In this document: in pieces, positions 45,112-52,920 of the stretch
How positions within the stretch are numbered: the first letter of the stretch is position 1
Layout of the letters: every line of letters starts with the position of its first letter
Origin: DAOUBP01 sp964474695
GTDB lineage: Bacteria; Chloroflexota; Anaerolineae; CG2-30-64-16
Assembly (NCBI GenBank): GCA_964474695.1
Contig: CAYYTK010000005.1
Coordinates: 62,001-126,000 of the forward strand
DNA: 64,000 nucleotides
Direction of reading: 5' to 3'
Notes under the pieces: model-generated
The model's input: only the letters and a program-made list of their open reading frames with translations
The model's database searches: none
Told to the model about the DNA's origin: nothing
Position numbers and translations under genes: made by a program

Positions 45112-46614
45112 CTATTTTCCCAACACCGCCGCGATATACGCCGCCGGATCGCCCAGCCACGCGGCCACGTCGTTTGCCAGGCGCAGCAGCGGCTCGGCCC
45201 ACAGTCCCAGCAGCAGACACAGGCCGATCAGCATCACGGGGGCCAGCAGTCGGTCGCCGCCAGGCTTGGCCTTGACCCCCTCGGCCGGCGGCGTCCACCA
45301 GATGAGCTGGAACGCGCGCACCACGTATACCACAGTGATGATGCTGGCGACCCCGATCACGGCCAGTGCGGGGTATTCAGCCGCCAATATGCCGCCGCGG
45401 AAGAGCGCCAGCTTGCCGATGAAGCCGTTGGTGGGCGGGATGCCTGCCAGCGCCAGCCCGCCCAGCAGGAAGAGCGCGCCCACCCCCGGCAGCGACTTGC
45501 CCAGGCCGGTGATGTTGGCGAACGCGGCCGATTTGATCGGCGCGCGGCTGGCGACCGCGCCGGCCAGCATCAGCAGCGCGGCCTTGATCAGGCTGTGGTT
45601 GATCGTCAGCACGAGCGCCGCCGCGAGCGCGGCCGGCGTGCCCCACCCGATCCCCACCAGGATATAGCCGATCTGCGCCAGGGTGGAGTAGGCCAGCATC
45701 CGCTTGGCGTTGTGCGTTCCCAGCGCGGCCAGCCCGCCGAAGATCACGCCGGCCGCACCCAGGACGACCAGGAGCCCCTTCAACGTAGCCGCTTGCGGCA
45801 CGAAGAGCAGCGTGGTCATGCGCAGGAAGCCGTAGACCCCTACCTTCACCACCACCGACGACAGCATGGCGCTGACCGGCGTCGGCGCGGCGGTGTGGAA
45901 ATCGGGCTGCCAGAAGTGGAACGGCGCCACCGCGCTCTTCACCATGAAGAAGACGAACATCAGCACCATCGCCATGTGGTGCAGCGGCGGCATCCCGCCC
46001 GCATCCTGCGCCTGCTGCAGGATGCGCTGGGCCAAATCGGCCATGTTCAGGGTGCCGTAGGAGACGTACAGCCCGCCGACCGCGCTGAGCAGGAAGATGG
46101 CGGCGAACAGGCTGATGAAGAAGTACTTGTACGCTGCCTCCGCGCCGGAGCGGTCGTCCGAGATGGCCGTCAGGATCGCGCCCGACGACACCAGCAGCTC
46201 GGCGAAGACAAACAAGGTGAAGACATCGCCGGTGAGGAAGGTCCCCGTCAGCCCCGTCGTCAGGGTCAGGAAGAGCGGGAAAAAGGCCGGGTAAGTGGCG
46301 CACTTGTCGCGGCAGCCCAGCGCGTAGATCATGCCCGCCACCAGCACGCCCTGCGCCATCAGGACCAGCGCCGCGGCCAGCAGGTCGCCGACCAGCGAGA
46401 TACTGAACGGCGCAGCCCAGCCGCCGATCTGGAAGACAACCGGCCCTTGCGTCCACACGGCCCACAACAGCCCCGCGCTGGCCGCCGCCGACGTTAGCAG
46501 CGCACCGAACGACCACGCCCGCTGGACGCGCGGCCACCGCCACGCCAGCAGCCCCACGGCCGCGCCGGCCAGCGGAATGATGATGGGAAGGAGGACGAGA
46601 TGTGTGTGAATCAA
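45112..46614 (-). CDS. mnhD: Mrp/Mnh Na+/H+ antiporter subunit D
   Basis: A 500-residue subunit with about 14 helices, homologous to complex I antiporter-like subunits. Key blocks are LTGDVFTLFVFAELLVSSG with the conserved Glu, the proton-channel Lys segment FFMVKSAVAPFHFWQPDFHT, AAPTPVSAMLSSVVVKVGVY, and the later LAYSTLAQIGYILVGIG. It forms one of the two antiporter modules of the Mrp complex, which exports Na+ in exchange for H+. It begins 35 bp after the YcxB-like gene. Confidence 0.93.
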   Translation of the reverse strand: MIHTHLVLLPIIIPLAGAAVGLLAWRWPRVQRAWSFGALLTSAAASAGLLWAVWTQGPVVFQIGGWAAPFSISLVGDLLAAALVLMAQGVLVAGMIYALGCRDKCATYPAFFPLFLTLTTGLTGTFLTGDVFTLFVFAELLVSSGAILTAISDDRSGAEAAYKYFFISLFAAIFLLSAVGGLYVSYGTLNMADLAQRILQQAQDAGGMPPLHHMAMVLMFVFFMVKSAVAPFHFWQPDFHTAAPTPVSAMLSSVVVKVGVYGFLRMTTLLFVPQAATLKGLLVVLGAAGVIFGGLAALGTHNAKRMLAYSTLAQIGYILVGIGWGTPAALAAALVLTINHSLIKAALLMLAGAVASRAPIKSAAFANITGLGKSLPGVGALFLLGGLALAGIPPTNGFIGKLALFRGGILAAEYPALAVIGVASIITVVYVVRAFQLIWWTPPAEGVKAKPGGDRLLAPVMLIGLCLLLGLWAEPLLRLANDVAAWLGDPAAYIAAVLGK

Positions 46615-46649
46615 GTCTGCGCCTCAGAAACCTGTGATTCCCAAGCAAC

Positions 46650-47165
46650 TCACTTTGGAGTCACAACTTTGAACTCCACCATATGCCGAAAGGCCTGCCA
46701 GTCAAATTCGCTCGCAAAGAAGGTGCGCGGCAAGATGGTAGCCAGGCCATCAGCGCCGATCAGCACGACCATGTCCTGTCGCGTACGGGCGGCCAGAAAG
46801 CTCTCCCACCTGTCACCGTCTCCACCGCCTGACGCATTGGAGCGGATACCCTCGTTTGTGATTGTGCCCATGAGACTCAGAGGGCCTTTTGCCGCGCGCC
46901 AGGGCGCGACGGCGGCGCGCCACGCTCGCCAATAGGGAACCGCAGCCCACAGCACCAGCAAGGCCACGCTAAAGGCCGTCCGGATGATCCAGGAACTGTC
47001 TGGCGCCTCCCCTTGCAGAACACTGATGAGCAAGACAATGGCCACGCCCAGGGCCAGCAACAGAGCTGCCAGACGCAAGACAAATGCGCGGCCTGTGGGG
47101 TGCATCGCGATGCGAATGCCCTGGCCCCACTGTTTTCGGGTGTATTCACCGCCGAATGAAATCAT
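46650..47165 (-). CDS. YcxB-like small membrane protein inside the mrp operon
   Basis: A 171-residue protein with two hydrophobic helices (about 30-50 and 62-80: LRLAALLLALGVAIVLLI; FSVALLVLWAAVPYW) followed by a C-terminal soluble domain. The latter has GTITNEGIRSNAS, DRWESF and a final LPRTFFASE segment, the pattern of the YcxB-like family C-terminal domain. It has no link to Mrp subunits. A strong GGAGGAG ribosome site precedes the ATG. It lies 27 bp after the DUF3592-like gene and 35 bp before mnhD on the same strand. Function unknown. Confidence 0.65.
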   Translation of the reverse strand: MISFGGEYTRKQWGQGIRIAMHPTGRAFVLRLAALLLALGVAIVLLISVLQGEAPDSSWIIRTAFSVALLVLWAAVPYWRAWRAAVAPWRAAKGPLSLMGTITNEGIRSNASGGGDGDRWESFLAARTRQDMVVLIGADGLATILPRTFFASEFDWQAFRHMVEFKVVTPK

Positions 47166-47192
47166 GATCTCCTCCGTCGGAGCTTTTGTGAC

Positions 47193-47627
47193 TTAAAGAT
47201 AGAGCTCCTGCACGAAGGCTCGCTTTGGCTGCAGCTGACTCACCATCACCGTGACCGATCTGCCCGGGGCCAGGGAACGGGCAAAACCCGACAACTGAAC
47301 CGCATTGCTGGATTGGTATTTCTCGCTTCGATAGGTGTAAACATACACCACTCGGCCGCGTCCCCGAAAGAAATCAGCCCCCACGATAGTTCCTGGGACC
47401 TGGTCGCCATCGTCGAATGTCGAACGGATGATCCAACTGCGCCAGAATACAACAATCAGCCCCCAAAGGGTTACGGCCGGCCCCAGAAACCAGAAGAACG
47501 ACGCCGCCTCAGGGTCAAAAAACCGTGCCGCCAGCGCCATCCCCCAAATGACCAATGGCGCGATCACCCCGATAGATGCCAGGTAATCAACCCTGATGAT
47601 GCGCAGTATGGAAGGTAGTTTTCTCAT
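47193..47627 (-). CDS. DUF3592-like small membrane protein inside the mrp operon
   Basis: A 144-residue protein with two hydrophobic helices (about 16-34 and 44-62) and a C-terminal beta-rich domain: GTIVGADFFRGRGRVVYVYTY, then SVTVMVSQLQPKRAFV. This order of two helices and a small beta domain is typical of DUF3592-type proteins. No catalytic residue is seen. It has an AAGGATG ribosome site and lies between mnhC (50 bp away) and the YcxB-like gene (27 bp). With the YcxB-like gene it looks like an inserted pair. Function unknown. Confidence 0.6.
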   Translation of the reverse strand: MRKLPSILRIIRVDYLASIGVIAPLVIWGMALAARFFDPEAASFFWFLGPAVTLWGLIVVFWRSWIIRSTFDDGDQVPGTIVGADFFRGRGRVVYVYTYRSEKYQSSNAVQLSGFARSLAPGRSVTVMVSQLQPKRAFVQELYL

Positions 47628-47677
47628 CGCACATCCTTACTTTACGTTAGGATTTGTCCTCCGTCATCGGTCGTCCG

Positions 47678-48010
47678 TCAATTCCGCAGTTCCGCAATCT
47701 CATCCGAATCCGCGGTGCGATAGCGCGTCGAGAGCACGTACAGCAGCGCCAGCACCAGCGAAAAGCCGGCCATGCTGATGACAATGGCCGTCAGCACCAG
47801 CGCCTGGGGCAGCGCGTCGCTGCGCTGGCCGGTCACGTTGGCGTACGCGGCGACCGCGCCCTGGTACGCGCCGGTGGACAGCAGGAACAGGTTCACCGCG
47901 TTGGAGATGATGATCAGCCCGATGGCCGAGCGGATCACGTTGCGGCGCAGCATCTGGAATACGCCGATCCCGAACATCGCGCCGATGGCGAGTGCTTTGA
48001 GTAGGTCCAT
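47678..48010 (-). CDS. mnhC: Mrp/Mnh Na+/H+ antiporter subunit C
   Basis: A 110-residue subunit with three helices, homologous to NuoK of complex I. The blocks LRRNVIRSAIGLIIISNAVN and LPQALVLTAIVISMAGFSL with the conserved DALPQALVLTAIVI core identify MrpC/MnhC. The ATG at 48010 was chosen over 48025 as the family start. It follows the A/B gene across a 27-bp palindrome and precedes the two non-Mrp genes. Confidence 0.92.
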   Translation of the reverse strand: MDLLKALAIGAMFGIGVFQMLRRNVIRSAIGLIIISNAVNLFLLSTGAYQGAVAAYANVTGQRSDALPQALVLTAIVISMAGFSLVLALLYVLSTRYRTADSDEIAELRN

Positions 48011-48025
48011 GCTTCTTCCCCCCAC

Positions 48026-48052
48026 GTAGGGGCGGGGTCACCCCGCCCCTAC
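48026..48052. repeat. 13-bp-arm palindrome at the mnhA/B-mnhC junction
   Basis: GTAGGGGCGGGGT-C-ACCCCGCCCCTAC (48026-48038, 48040-48052). It covers the mnhA/B stop codon. GC-rich palindromes of this GTAGGGGC...GCCCCTAC form are, from memory, dispersed repeats in several bacterial genomes, including Chloroflexota. Confidence 0.8.
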
Positions 48053-51015
48053 TTCTCCTCCGCTTCATCCTTCGGATGCCCCAGCGCACCCAGCGTCATG
48101 GACGCGCCGCCGAGCACCGTCAGGCAGATGGCGGCCTCGAAAATGAACGAGGTGCTGAGCGCGAAGCCCTTCGGCAGCGGGAGGCCCAGCATCGCCCCGT
48201 AGTCCAAATTCGCAAAGAAACTGCCGGTCAACACAGCGGCCAGGCTGGCGTCCAGGATTACCAACAGCAGCCCTGCGCCGATCAGGCTGAAGGGGCGCAG
48301 CCACGGCAACCGGCGCCGCGTCTCCTCGTAGCCGAACACCACATACCAGAACGCGATAGCCAGGCTGATGATCACGCCGGCCGTGAAGCCATCGCCGGCC
48401 TGGTCGTGGCCGTACATCATCTGCACCGAACCGAGGATCAGCATCACCGGCAGCAGGACGCGTGCCAAGGCGCGCACGAACGGTGAGGCCTGCGTCCCGC
48501 CGATGCCCATGATGCGGCGGTCGTGCGATTCATCGCCCAAGCCGTATTCGTGGGGCGAATTGCGAATGAGCGAATCAGCGAATTGCGAATGACGTGATTC
48601 GCTGATTCGCTGATTCGTTGATTCGTTGATTCGTTGATTCGTTGGTTTCCCCCACTCCCCTCGCGCCGCATAGCGCAACAGCGTGTATGCCCCGATCCCG
48701 GCCAGGCCAAAGACGGTGATCTCGATCAGGGTGTCGAAGCCTCGGAAGTCCACCACGACCGCGCCCACGATATCGGCTGCGCCGGTGAGGGGCTTGGCGT
48801 TGGCTTCGTAGAAGGGGGTGACGATACTTGCGCGCGGCCGCGATGTGAGGGCGACCAGTGACAAGAGCATCACGGCGAATCCGCCCGCGGCCGCGATCAG
48901 CGCGTCCCGTATCAACCCCCAGCGGCTCTGCTTGAAGGTCAGCTCCCAGGCGCGGCGGCGTTGTTCCCGCGGCAGGCTGGTCAGCGCCAGCACCAGGATG
49001 ACCACGCTGAGGATGTCTACCACGACCTGCACCAGGGCAACATCGGGCGCGGGCTCCAGCACCATGATCACGGCGACGCTGAGGCCCGACGCGCCCAGCG
49101 CCAGGATGGCGTTGAAATCGCGGCGCAGGAAGATGCTCAGGGCCGCGGCTGCCGTGGCCAGGGCCAGGGTGAAGACGCGCAGGATCGCCAGTTCATCCAG
49201 GGTGAGCGGCGGGATCGTCCTCGGCAGCGGCATCCGGCCGAACAGCAGCATCAGCACAACCAGGCTGACCAGCATGACCGTCAAGTAGCGGCGGAGTTGG
49301 CCCGACTGGGTGCGGGTCGCCAGATACGCGCCGCCGTCGAGCAGCCGCAGCGCGCCGGTGTGCAGCGCGTTGAAGCTGATGCGCTCCGGCACGCGGTTTT
49401 GCAGGGCCCGCACCCGGGCTCGCAGCGCCCACAGGGTCAGGCCCAGCGACACCGCTACGATGCTCAGGATCAGCGGCGGGGTGATGCCGGCCCACAACGC
49501 CAGCGACACCTTGACCTTATCCCCGTAAGCGGCCCCGGCCGCGTTTGCCAGAAAGGTTGCCAGACCCTGCGGCTCGGGCAGCAGGCCCAGCGCCAGCGAC
49601 AGCAGCGCCGGGACCGCCGGCATGGCGATCATCCAGCGCGGGGCCTCGTGCGCATGGACGTGCGGGTCGCGCGGCCGGCCGAAAAACGTATCCCAGATCA
49701 GCATCCCGGCCTGGGCCAGGATCAGCGCGCCCGCGGCGACGGTCGCGGCGGCCAAGACCGCGACGCCGGCCGGCGGGATGCTGGGATGCGTGACCGAAGC
49801 CAGCAGCGTCTCTTTGGCCAGGAAGCCGAACATGGGCGGGAGGCCGGCCATGGAGAGCGCGGCGATCGTGCCGACCAGCCAGGTCAGCGGCATGGCACGG
49901 CGCAGCCCACCCAGCCGCAGCAAATCGCGCGTCCCCGCCTCGTGATCCACGATGCCGACGGTGAGGAAGAGGGCCGACTTATAGAGCGCGTGCGCCACCA
50001 CACTGACCACCAGCGCCTTGAACGCGGCGGATGTATCGTCGCCGATCAGCATCACCAGCACGCCGAGCTGGCTGATGGTGGAATAGGCCAACAGTGCCTT
50101 GAGGTCGTTTTGCTTCAACCCCAGGTATGCGCCCGCCAGCATGGTGATCAGCCCGAAGCCGGTGAGCAGCCAGAACCAGGCATCGGTGTCGCCCAGCGCG
50201 GGGTTCATGCGCGCCAGCAGGTAGATGCCGGCTTTCACCATGGTGGCCGAGTGCAAGTAGGCGCTGGCGGGGGTGGGCGCCGTCATCGCGTCGGGCAGCC
50301 AGATGTGCGCGGGCACCTGGGCGCTCTTGGTGAATGCGCCGAACGCGACCAGCCCCAGCATCACGCCGTAGAGCGGGCTGCCTCGCAGCACGTCGCCGCT
50401 GCGCAGGATGGTGGCATAATCCGCGCCGCCCGCGACCGAGCTGACGAAAAGCAGCCCGGCCAGCAATGCGATCCCGCCGCCGCCGGTGATGAACAGCGAC
50501 TTGAACGCGCCCCGCCGCGCCGCTTCGTCTTTGTATTTATATGCGATCAGCAGAAATGAGGTGAGGCTGGTGCCTTCCCAGAAGACGAACAGCGTGATGA
50601 CGTCGCCGGCCAACAGCACGCCCAACATCATGGTCATGAACAGGAACAGGTAGGCCAGAAACCGCCACGCGCTGCGATCATCCTTAAAATAATACCCGCT
50701 GTAGATGACCACCAGCGTGCCGATGCCCGACACCAGCAGCAGGAAGAGCGCGCTCAGGCTGTCGAAGTAGAGGCCGGCCCTCATCCCCAGTGATGGCATC
50801 CAATCTACGCTGAAGGTCAGGGCATTGCCGCCGGCGATGGCAGGCAGCCGGCTGAGGAAGAAGATGAACGCGGCCAGCGGCAGGGCCGCCAGCAGCCGCG
50901 CGGCCTGCGTGATGGTCAGCCGCCGGTTGAGTACGGGATGGCCGCAGGCCGCGGCCAGGGCCGCGGCGGTCAGTGTCAGAAGGAGCGGGATCAGCAGCGA
51001 TGATTCAGCGTTCAT
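48049..51015 (-). CDS. mnhA: Mrp/Mnh antiporter fused subunit A/B
   Basis: A 988-residue fusion. Residues 1-790 form MnhA: 14 or more helices with the Glu helix LFVFWEGTSLTSFLLIA and the FTKSAQVPAHIWLPDAMTA proton channel block, then the extra C-terminal MrpA helices. Residues about 845-985 form MnhB: SPFVRALARVLLPVMLILG, GDGFTAGVI and FALSTSFIFEAAICLTVLG. Between them a polar linker (about 788-830) contains a repeat-derived peptide NQRINEST NQRISES, encoded by 8-bp tandem repeats. A/B fusions occur in other Mrp operons; the repeat linker is odd. First gene of the operon, with a good promoter 44 bp ahead. Confidence 0.92.
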   Translation of the reverse strand: MNAESSLLIPLLLTLTAAALAAACGHPVLNRRLTITQAARLLAALPLAAFIFFLSRLPAIAGGNALTFSVDWMPSLGMRAGLYFDSLSALFLLLVSGIGTLVVIYSGYYFKDDRSAWRFLAYLFLFMTMMLGVLLAGDVITLFVFWEGTSLTSFLLIAYKYKDEAARRGAFKSLFITGGGGIALLAGLLFVSSVAGGADYATILRSGDVLRGSPLYGVMLGLVAFGAFTKSAQVPAHIWLPDAMTAPTPASAYLHSATMVKAGIYLLARMNPALGDTDAWFWLLTGFGLITMLAGAYLGLKQNDLKALLAYSTISQLGVLVMLIGDDTSAAFKALVVSVVAHALYKSALFLTVGIVDHEAGTRDLLRLGGLRRAMPLTWLVGTIAALSMAGLPPMFGFLAKETLLASVTHPSIPPAGVAVLAAATVAAGALILAQAGMLIWDTFFGRPRDPHVHAHEAPRWMIAMPAVPALLSLALGLLPEPQGLATFLANAAGAAYGDKVKVSLALWAGITPPLILSIVAVSLGLTLWALRARVRALQNRVPERISFNALHTGALRLLDGGAYLATRTQSGQLRRYLTVMLVSLVVLMLLFGRMPLPRTIPPLTLDELAILRVFTLALATAAAALSIFLRRDFNAILALGASGLSVAVIMVLEPAPDVALVQVVVDILSVVILVLALTSLPREQRRRAWELTFKQSRWGLIRDALIAAAGGFAVMLLSLVALTSRPRASIVTPFYEANAKPLTGAADIVGAVVVDFRGFDTLIEITVFGLAGIGAYTLLRYAARGEWGKPTNQRINESTNQRISESRHSQFADSLIRNSPHEYGLGDESHDRRIMGIGGTQASPFVRALARVLLPVMLILGSVQMMYGHDQAGDGFTAGVIISLAIAFWYVVFGYEETRRRLPWLRPFSLIGAGLLLVILDASLAAVLTGSFFANLDYGAMLGLPLPKGFALSTSFIFEAAICLTVLGGASMTLGALGHPKDEAEEK
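48553..48643 (-). repeat. Tandem 8-bp and inverted repeat inside mnhA/B
   Basis: Six perfect 8-bp units GATTCG(C/T)T (48596-48643) lie beside sequence of opposite orientation, so GCGAATCAGCGAAT (48570-48583) and ATTCGCTGATTCGC (48597-48610) form a 14-bp inverted repeat with a 13-nt loop. Six units are 48 bp, so the reading frame is kept; on the minus strand they read as an 8-residue peptide repeat (NQRINEST). Confidence 0.85.
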
Positions 51016-51058
51016 CCGTATCCCAATACCGGCCTATGACCGAGGGTGATCTTGATGC

Positions 51059-51087
51059 ATTGTAGCATGAGCAGCAAACACCGCCAA
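51059..51087 (-). promoter_or_regulatory. Promoter of the mrp operon
   Basis: On the minus strand the -35 box TTGGCG (51087-51082), a 17-bp spacer and -10 TACAAT (51064-51059), with a TGC directly before the -10, which makes it an extended -10. The predicted start near 51052 leaves a leader of about 37 nt. Confidence 0.65.
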
Positions 51088-51099
51088 AAGCGCCCGATC

Positions 51100-51360
51100 T
51101 CATCGCCCTAGCGGCCAGCAAGCCAGGATCAACGGCACGGCCACCAGCACCACGATAGCCTCCATCAGCAGCCCCATGCGCCAATAGTCGCCAAATCGGT
51201 AGCCGCCCGGCCCCATCACCAGGGTGTTCGACTGGTGGCCGATGGGGGTCAGGATCATCAGTGCTAGCAGTGCGACCACATCGTAACGCCAACGACCGGT
51301 TACGAAAAGCACCAGAGTCAGCAGCAGGGTGGCGAAGATGATGGCTTGCTGGATGGTCAT
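51100..51360 (-). pseudogene. SLC13/DASS permease remnant, internally deleted
   Basis: An 86-residue frame. The first 37 residues (IIFATLLLTLVLFVTGRWRY then DVVALLALMI) match the first helix of SLC13/DASS permeases. From about residue 40 the sequence is LTPIGHQSNTLVMGPGGYRF followed by a helix, which is the C-terminal end of the same family (normal length about 590 residues). The whole middle, roughly 500 residues, is missing without a frame break. This is what an in-frame deletion leaves. It cannot transport as it stands. It lies between the 30-residue gene and the mrp promoter, on the same strand, with a weak ribosome site. Whether the short protein is made is unknown. Confidence 0.7.
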
Positions 51361-51431
51361 GCTGATCTGCTCTTCGGGTGATATTTGGAATTGCTGCCAC
51401 AGCGCTCCGCCGCGCTGCGTCGCTCTCTGTC

Positions 51432-51524
51432 CTAACGGGTTTGTAACAAAGCGAAGATCGTGGACAGCACCAGGATCAGAAAGCCGATGCCCAGGGCCAG
51501 CGCCGTCGAAAGCCGTTGTCGCAT
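51432..51524 (-). CDS. 30-residue single-helix membrane peptide
   Basis: A short frame (ATG 51524, TAG 51432) encodes MRQRLSTALALGIGF followed by LILVLSTIFALLQTR. It has two Arg at the start, then one hydrophobic helix of about 20 residues, then a Gln-Thr-Arg end, the usual form of a small inner-membrane peptide with its N-terminus inside. The ribosome site AAGGAGA, 6 nt before the ATG, is strong, and its TAAGGAG overlaps the stop codon of the ferric-reductase-like gene, so it is likely translated from the same transcript. No family is recognised. Small helices like this often act as assembly or stability subunits of redox complexes; here that is inferred. Confidence 0.6.
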   Translation of the reverse strand: MRQRLSTALALGIGFLILVLSTIFALLQTR

Positions 51525-51534
51525 GTCTTTCTCC

Positions 51535-52920
51535 TTATACCAGGTCGAACCGTTCGGTGTGGATATCGCCGCCGGTGATCCCCAGGTCCAGCAGGGCGCG
51601 CTCCACCGCGTCCATCATCGGCTGTGGGCCGCAGATGAAGATTTCAGCCTGGTTGCGCTGCTCGATGGGCGGCAAGTGGCGGCGCAGGACCTCGGCAGTG
51701 ACGTAGCCGCGCTCACACCCTGGGCGGGCCATGCTCGCATCGCGCGAAGCGCAGTCGGAGGGCCACCCCTCCGGCGGTTGTTGAAGCACATGCACCACGC
51801 GCAAATCGATCCGGCCCCCTGCCTGCAGCGCCCCGATCTCCTCCCGAAAGGTGACCCCCTCCCAATCCCGGTTGGCGTAGATCAAGGTGAGCGGCCGCGG
51901 GTCCCTGCGGTCGGCCAGGGTGCGCAGCATGCTCATGACGGGCGTGATGCCGACGCCGCCCGCAATGAAGACGAAGCCGGCCGCGTGCTCGTGCCGGTCG
52001 GTGGTGAAGCTGCCGTGCGGCCCGTCCAGGTAGGCGCGCTCGCCGGGCCGCACCTGCCCGATCTGGCTTGTGAAGTCGCCGCGCTCCTTGATGGTGAATG
52101 CCAGTTCGCCGGGCTGGGCCGCGCTGGAGGAGAACGAGAAGGGGTGCTCCCGGTCAGCGAAGGGCGAGCTGCGCAGTGACAGCCAGGCAAACTGGCCGGG
52201 GTGGAACGTCATGCCCGCGTGGCCGTCCGGCCGCAGCGCCACCGTCCACGCGTTCCCGCGCTCCTGCTTCACCTGCGTCACCACGTAGGGCCGGCGCAGC
52301 TCGCGCCACGGCTTGAAGATGCGCACGTAGGCCAACAGCGCGGTCCAAAAGCTCCCGTAGCCGATCCACAGCGCGGTTTTCCACGGCAAGCTTACGTAGT
52401 GGCCCACCAGCACGATGTGCCCCATCGTCAGCGCCACGGCCGCGGTCGCCAGGATGCCGTGCCCGATGCGCCAGGCATCGTAATGGATCTTTAACTGCCG
52501 CCGCCAAAGCGAGGCCGTCACCAGCGCGATCAGCGCCAGCACCGCCGTGACGCCGAAGCGGGCGCGCCAGGGCGCAGCGATCAGGTTCAGCAGCCCCAGC
52601 CGCGCCGGATCCTCGATGAACAGGATCAGGGGATGGGCTAACACGATCATGAACGCCACCAGGGAGATTTGCCGGTGGAAGTAGTAGACGATATCGCTGC
52701 CGTAGGGCGCTTTCAGCCAGCGAAAGCGCGCGGTCAGCACGAACTGGAGGCACATCATCGCCAGCCCGGCGAAGCCCAGCGCCACCGAAAACTCGCGCCA
52801 GAAGCCCCGCCCTGCCGGCGTCGGCCCGACCAGCAGTAGGAACAGCGGCGCCAATGTCAGCAGGAGATAGAGGGTGATCCAGAGGACCCCTTGCAAGGTG
52901 CGTTTGGTGGTTTGATTCAT
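51535..52920 (-). CDS. Ferric-reductase-like membrane flavocytochrome
   Basis: A 461-residue protein. The N-terminal half (about 10-205) has about six helices with His residues (YFHRQISLVAFMIVLAHPL; GHGILATAAVALTMGHIVL), typical of the ferric-reductase transmembrane domain that carries two hemes. The C-terminal half is a flavin reductase: FAD motif FHPGQFAWLSL and HPFSFSSS (about 250-275), then the NAD(P) domain GGVGITPVMSMLR and CGPQPMMDAVE. It would pass electrons from NAD(P)H via FAD and heme across the membrane. The frame starts upstream at 53460, but the ATG at 52920 begins the family's N-terminus and overlaps the stop of the FAD-enzyme gene (ATGA), which supports it. Electron acceptor unknown. 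Confidence 0.88.
   Translation of the reverse strand: MNQTTKRTLQGVLWITLYLLLTLAPLFLLLVGPTPAGRGFWREFSVALGFAGLAMMCLQFVLTARFRWLKAPYGSDIVYYFHRQISLVAFMIVLAHPLILFIEDPARLGLLNLIAAPWRARFGVTAVLALIALVTASLWRRQLKIHYDAWRIGHGILATAAVALTMGHIVLVGHYVSLPWKTALWIGYGSFWTALLAYVRIFKPWRELRRPYVVTQVKQERGNAWTVALRPDGHAGMTFHPGQFAWLSLRSSPFADREHPFSFSSSAAQPGELAFTIKERGDFTSQIGQVRPGERAYLDGPHGSFTTDRHEHAAGFVFIAGGVGITPVMSMLRTLADRRDPRPLTLIYANRDWEGVTFREEIGALQAGGRIDLRVVHVLQQPPEGWPSDCASRDASMARPGCERGYVTAEVLRRHLPPIEQRNQAEIFICGPQPMMDAVERALLDLGITGGDIHTERFDLV

Noticed and set aside
48596..48643. Short direct repeats as a CRISPR array
   Set aside because: The 8-bp units are adjacent with no spacers, no cas gene is near, and the sequence is inside mnhA/B.
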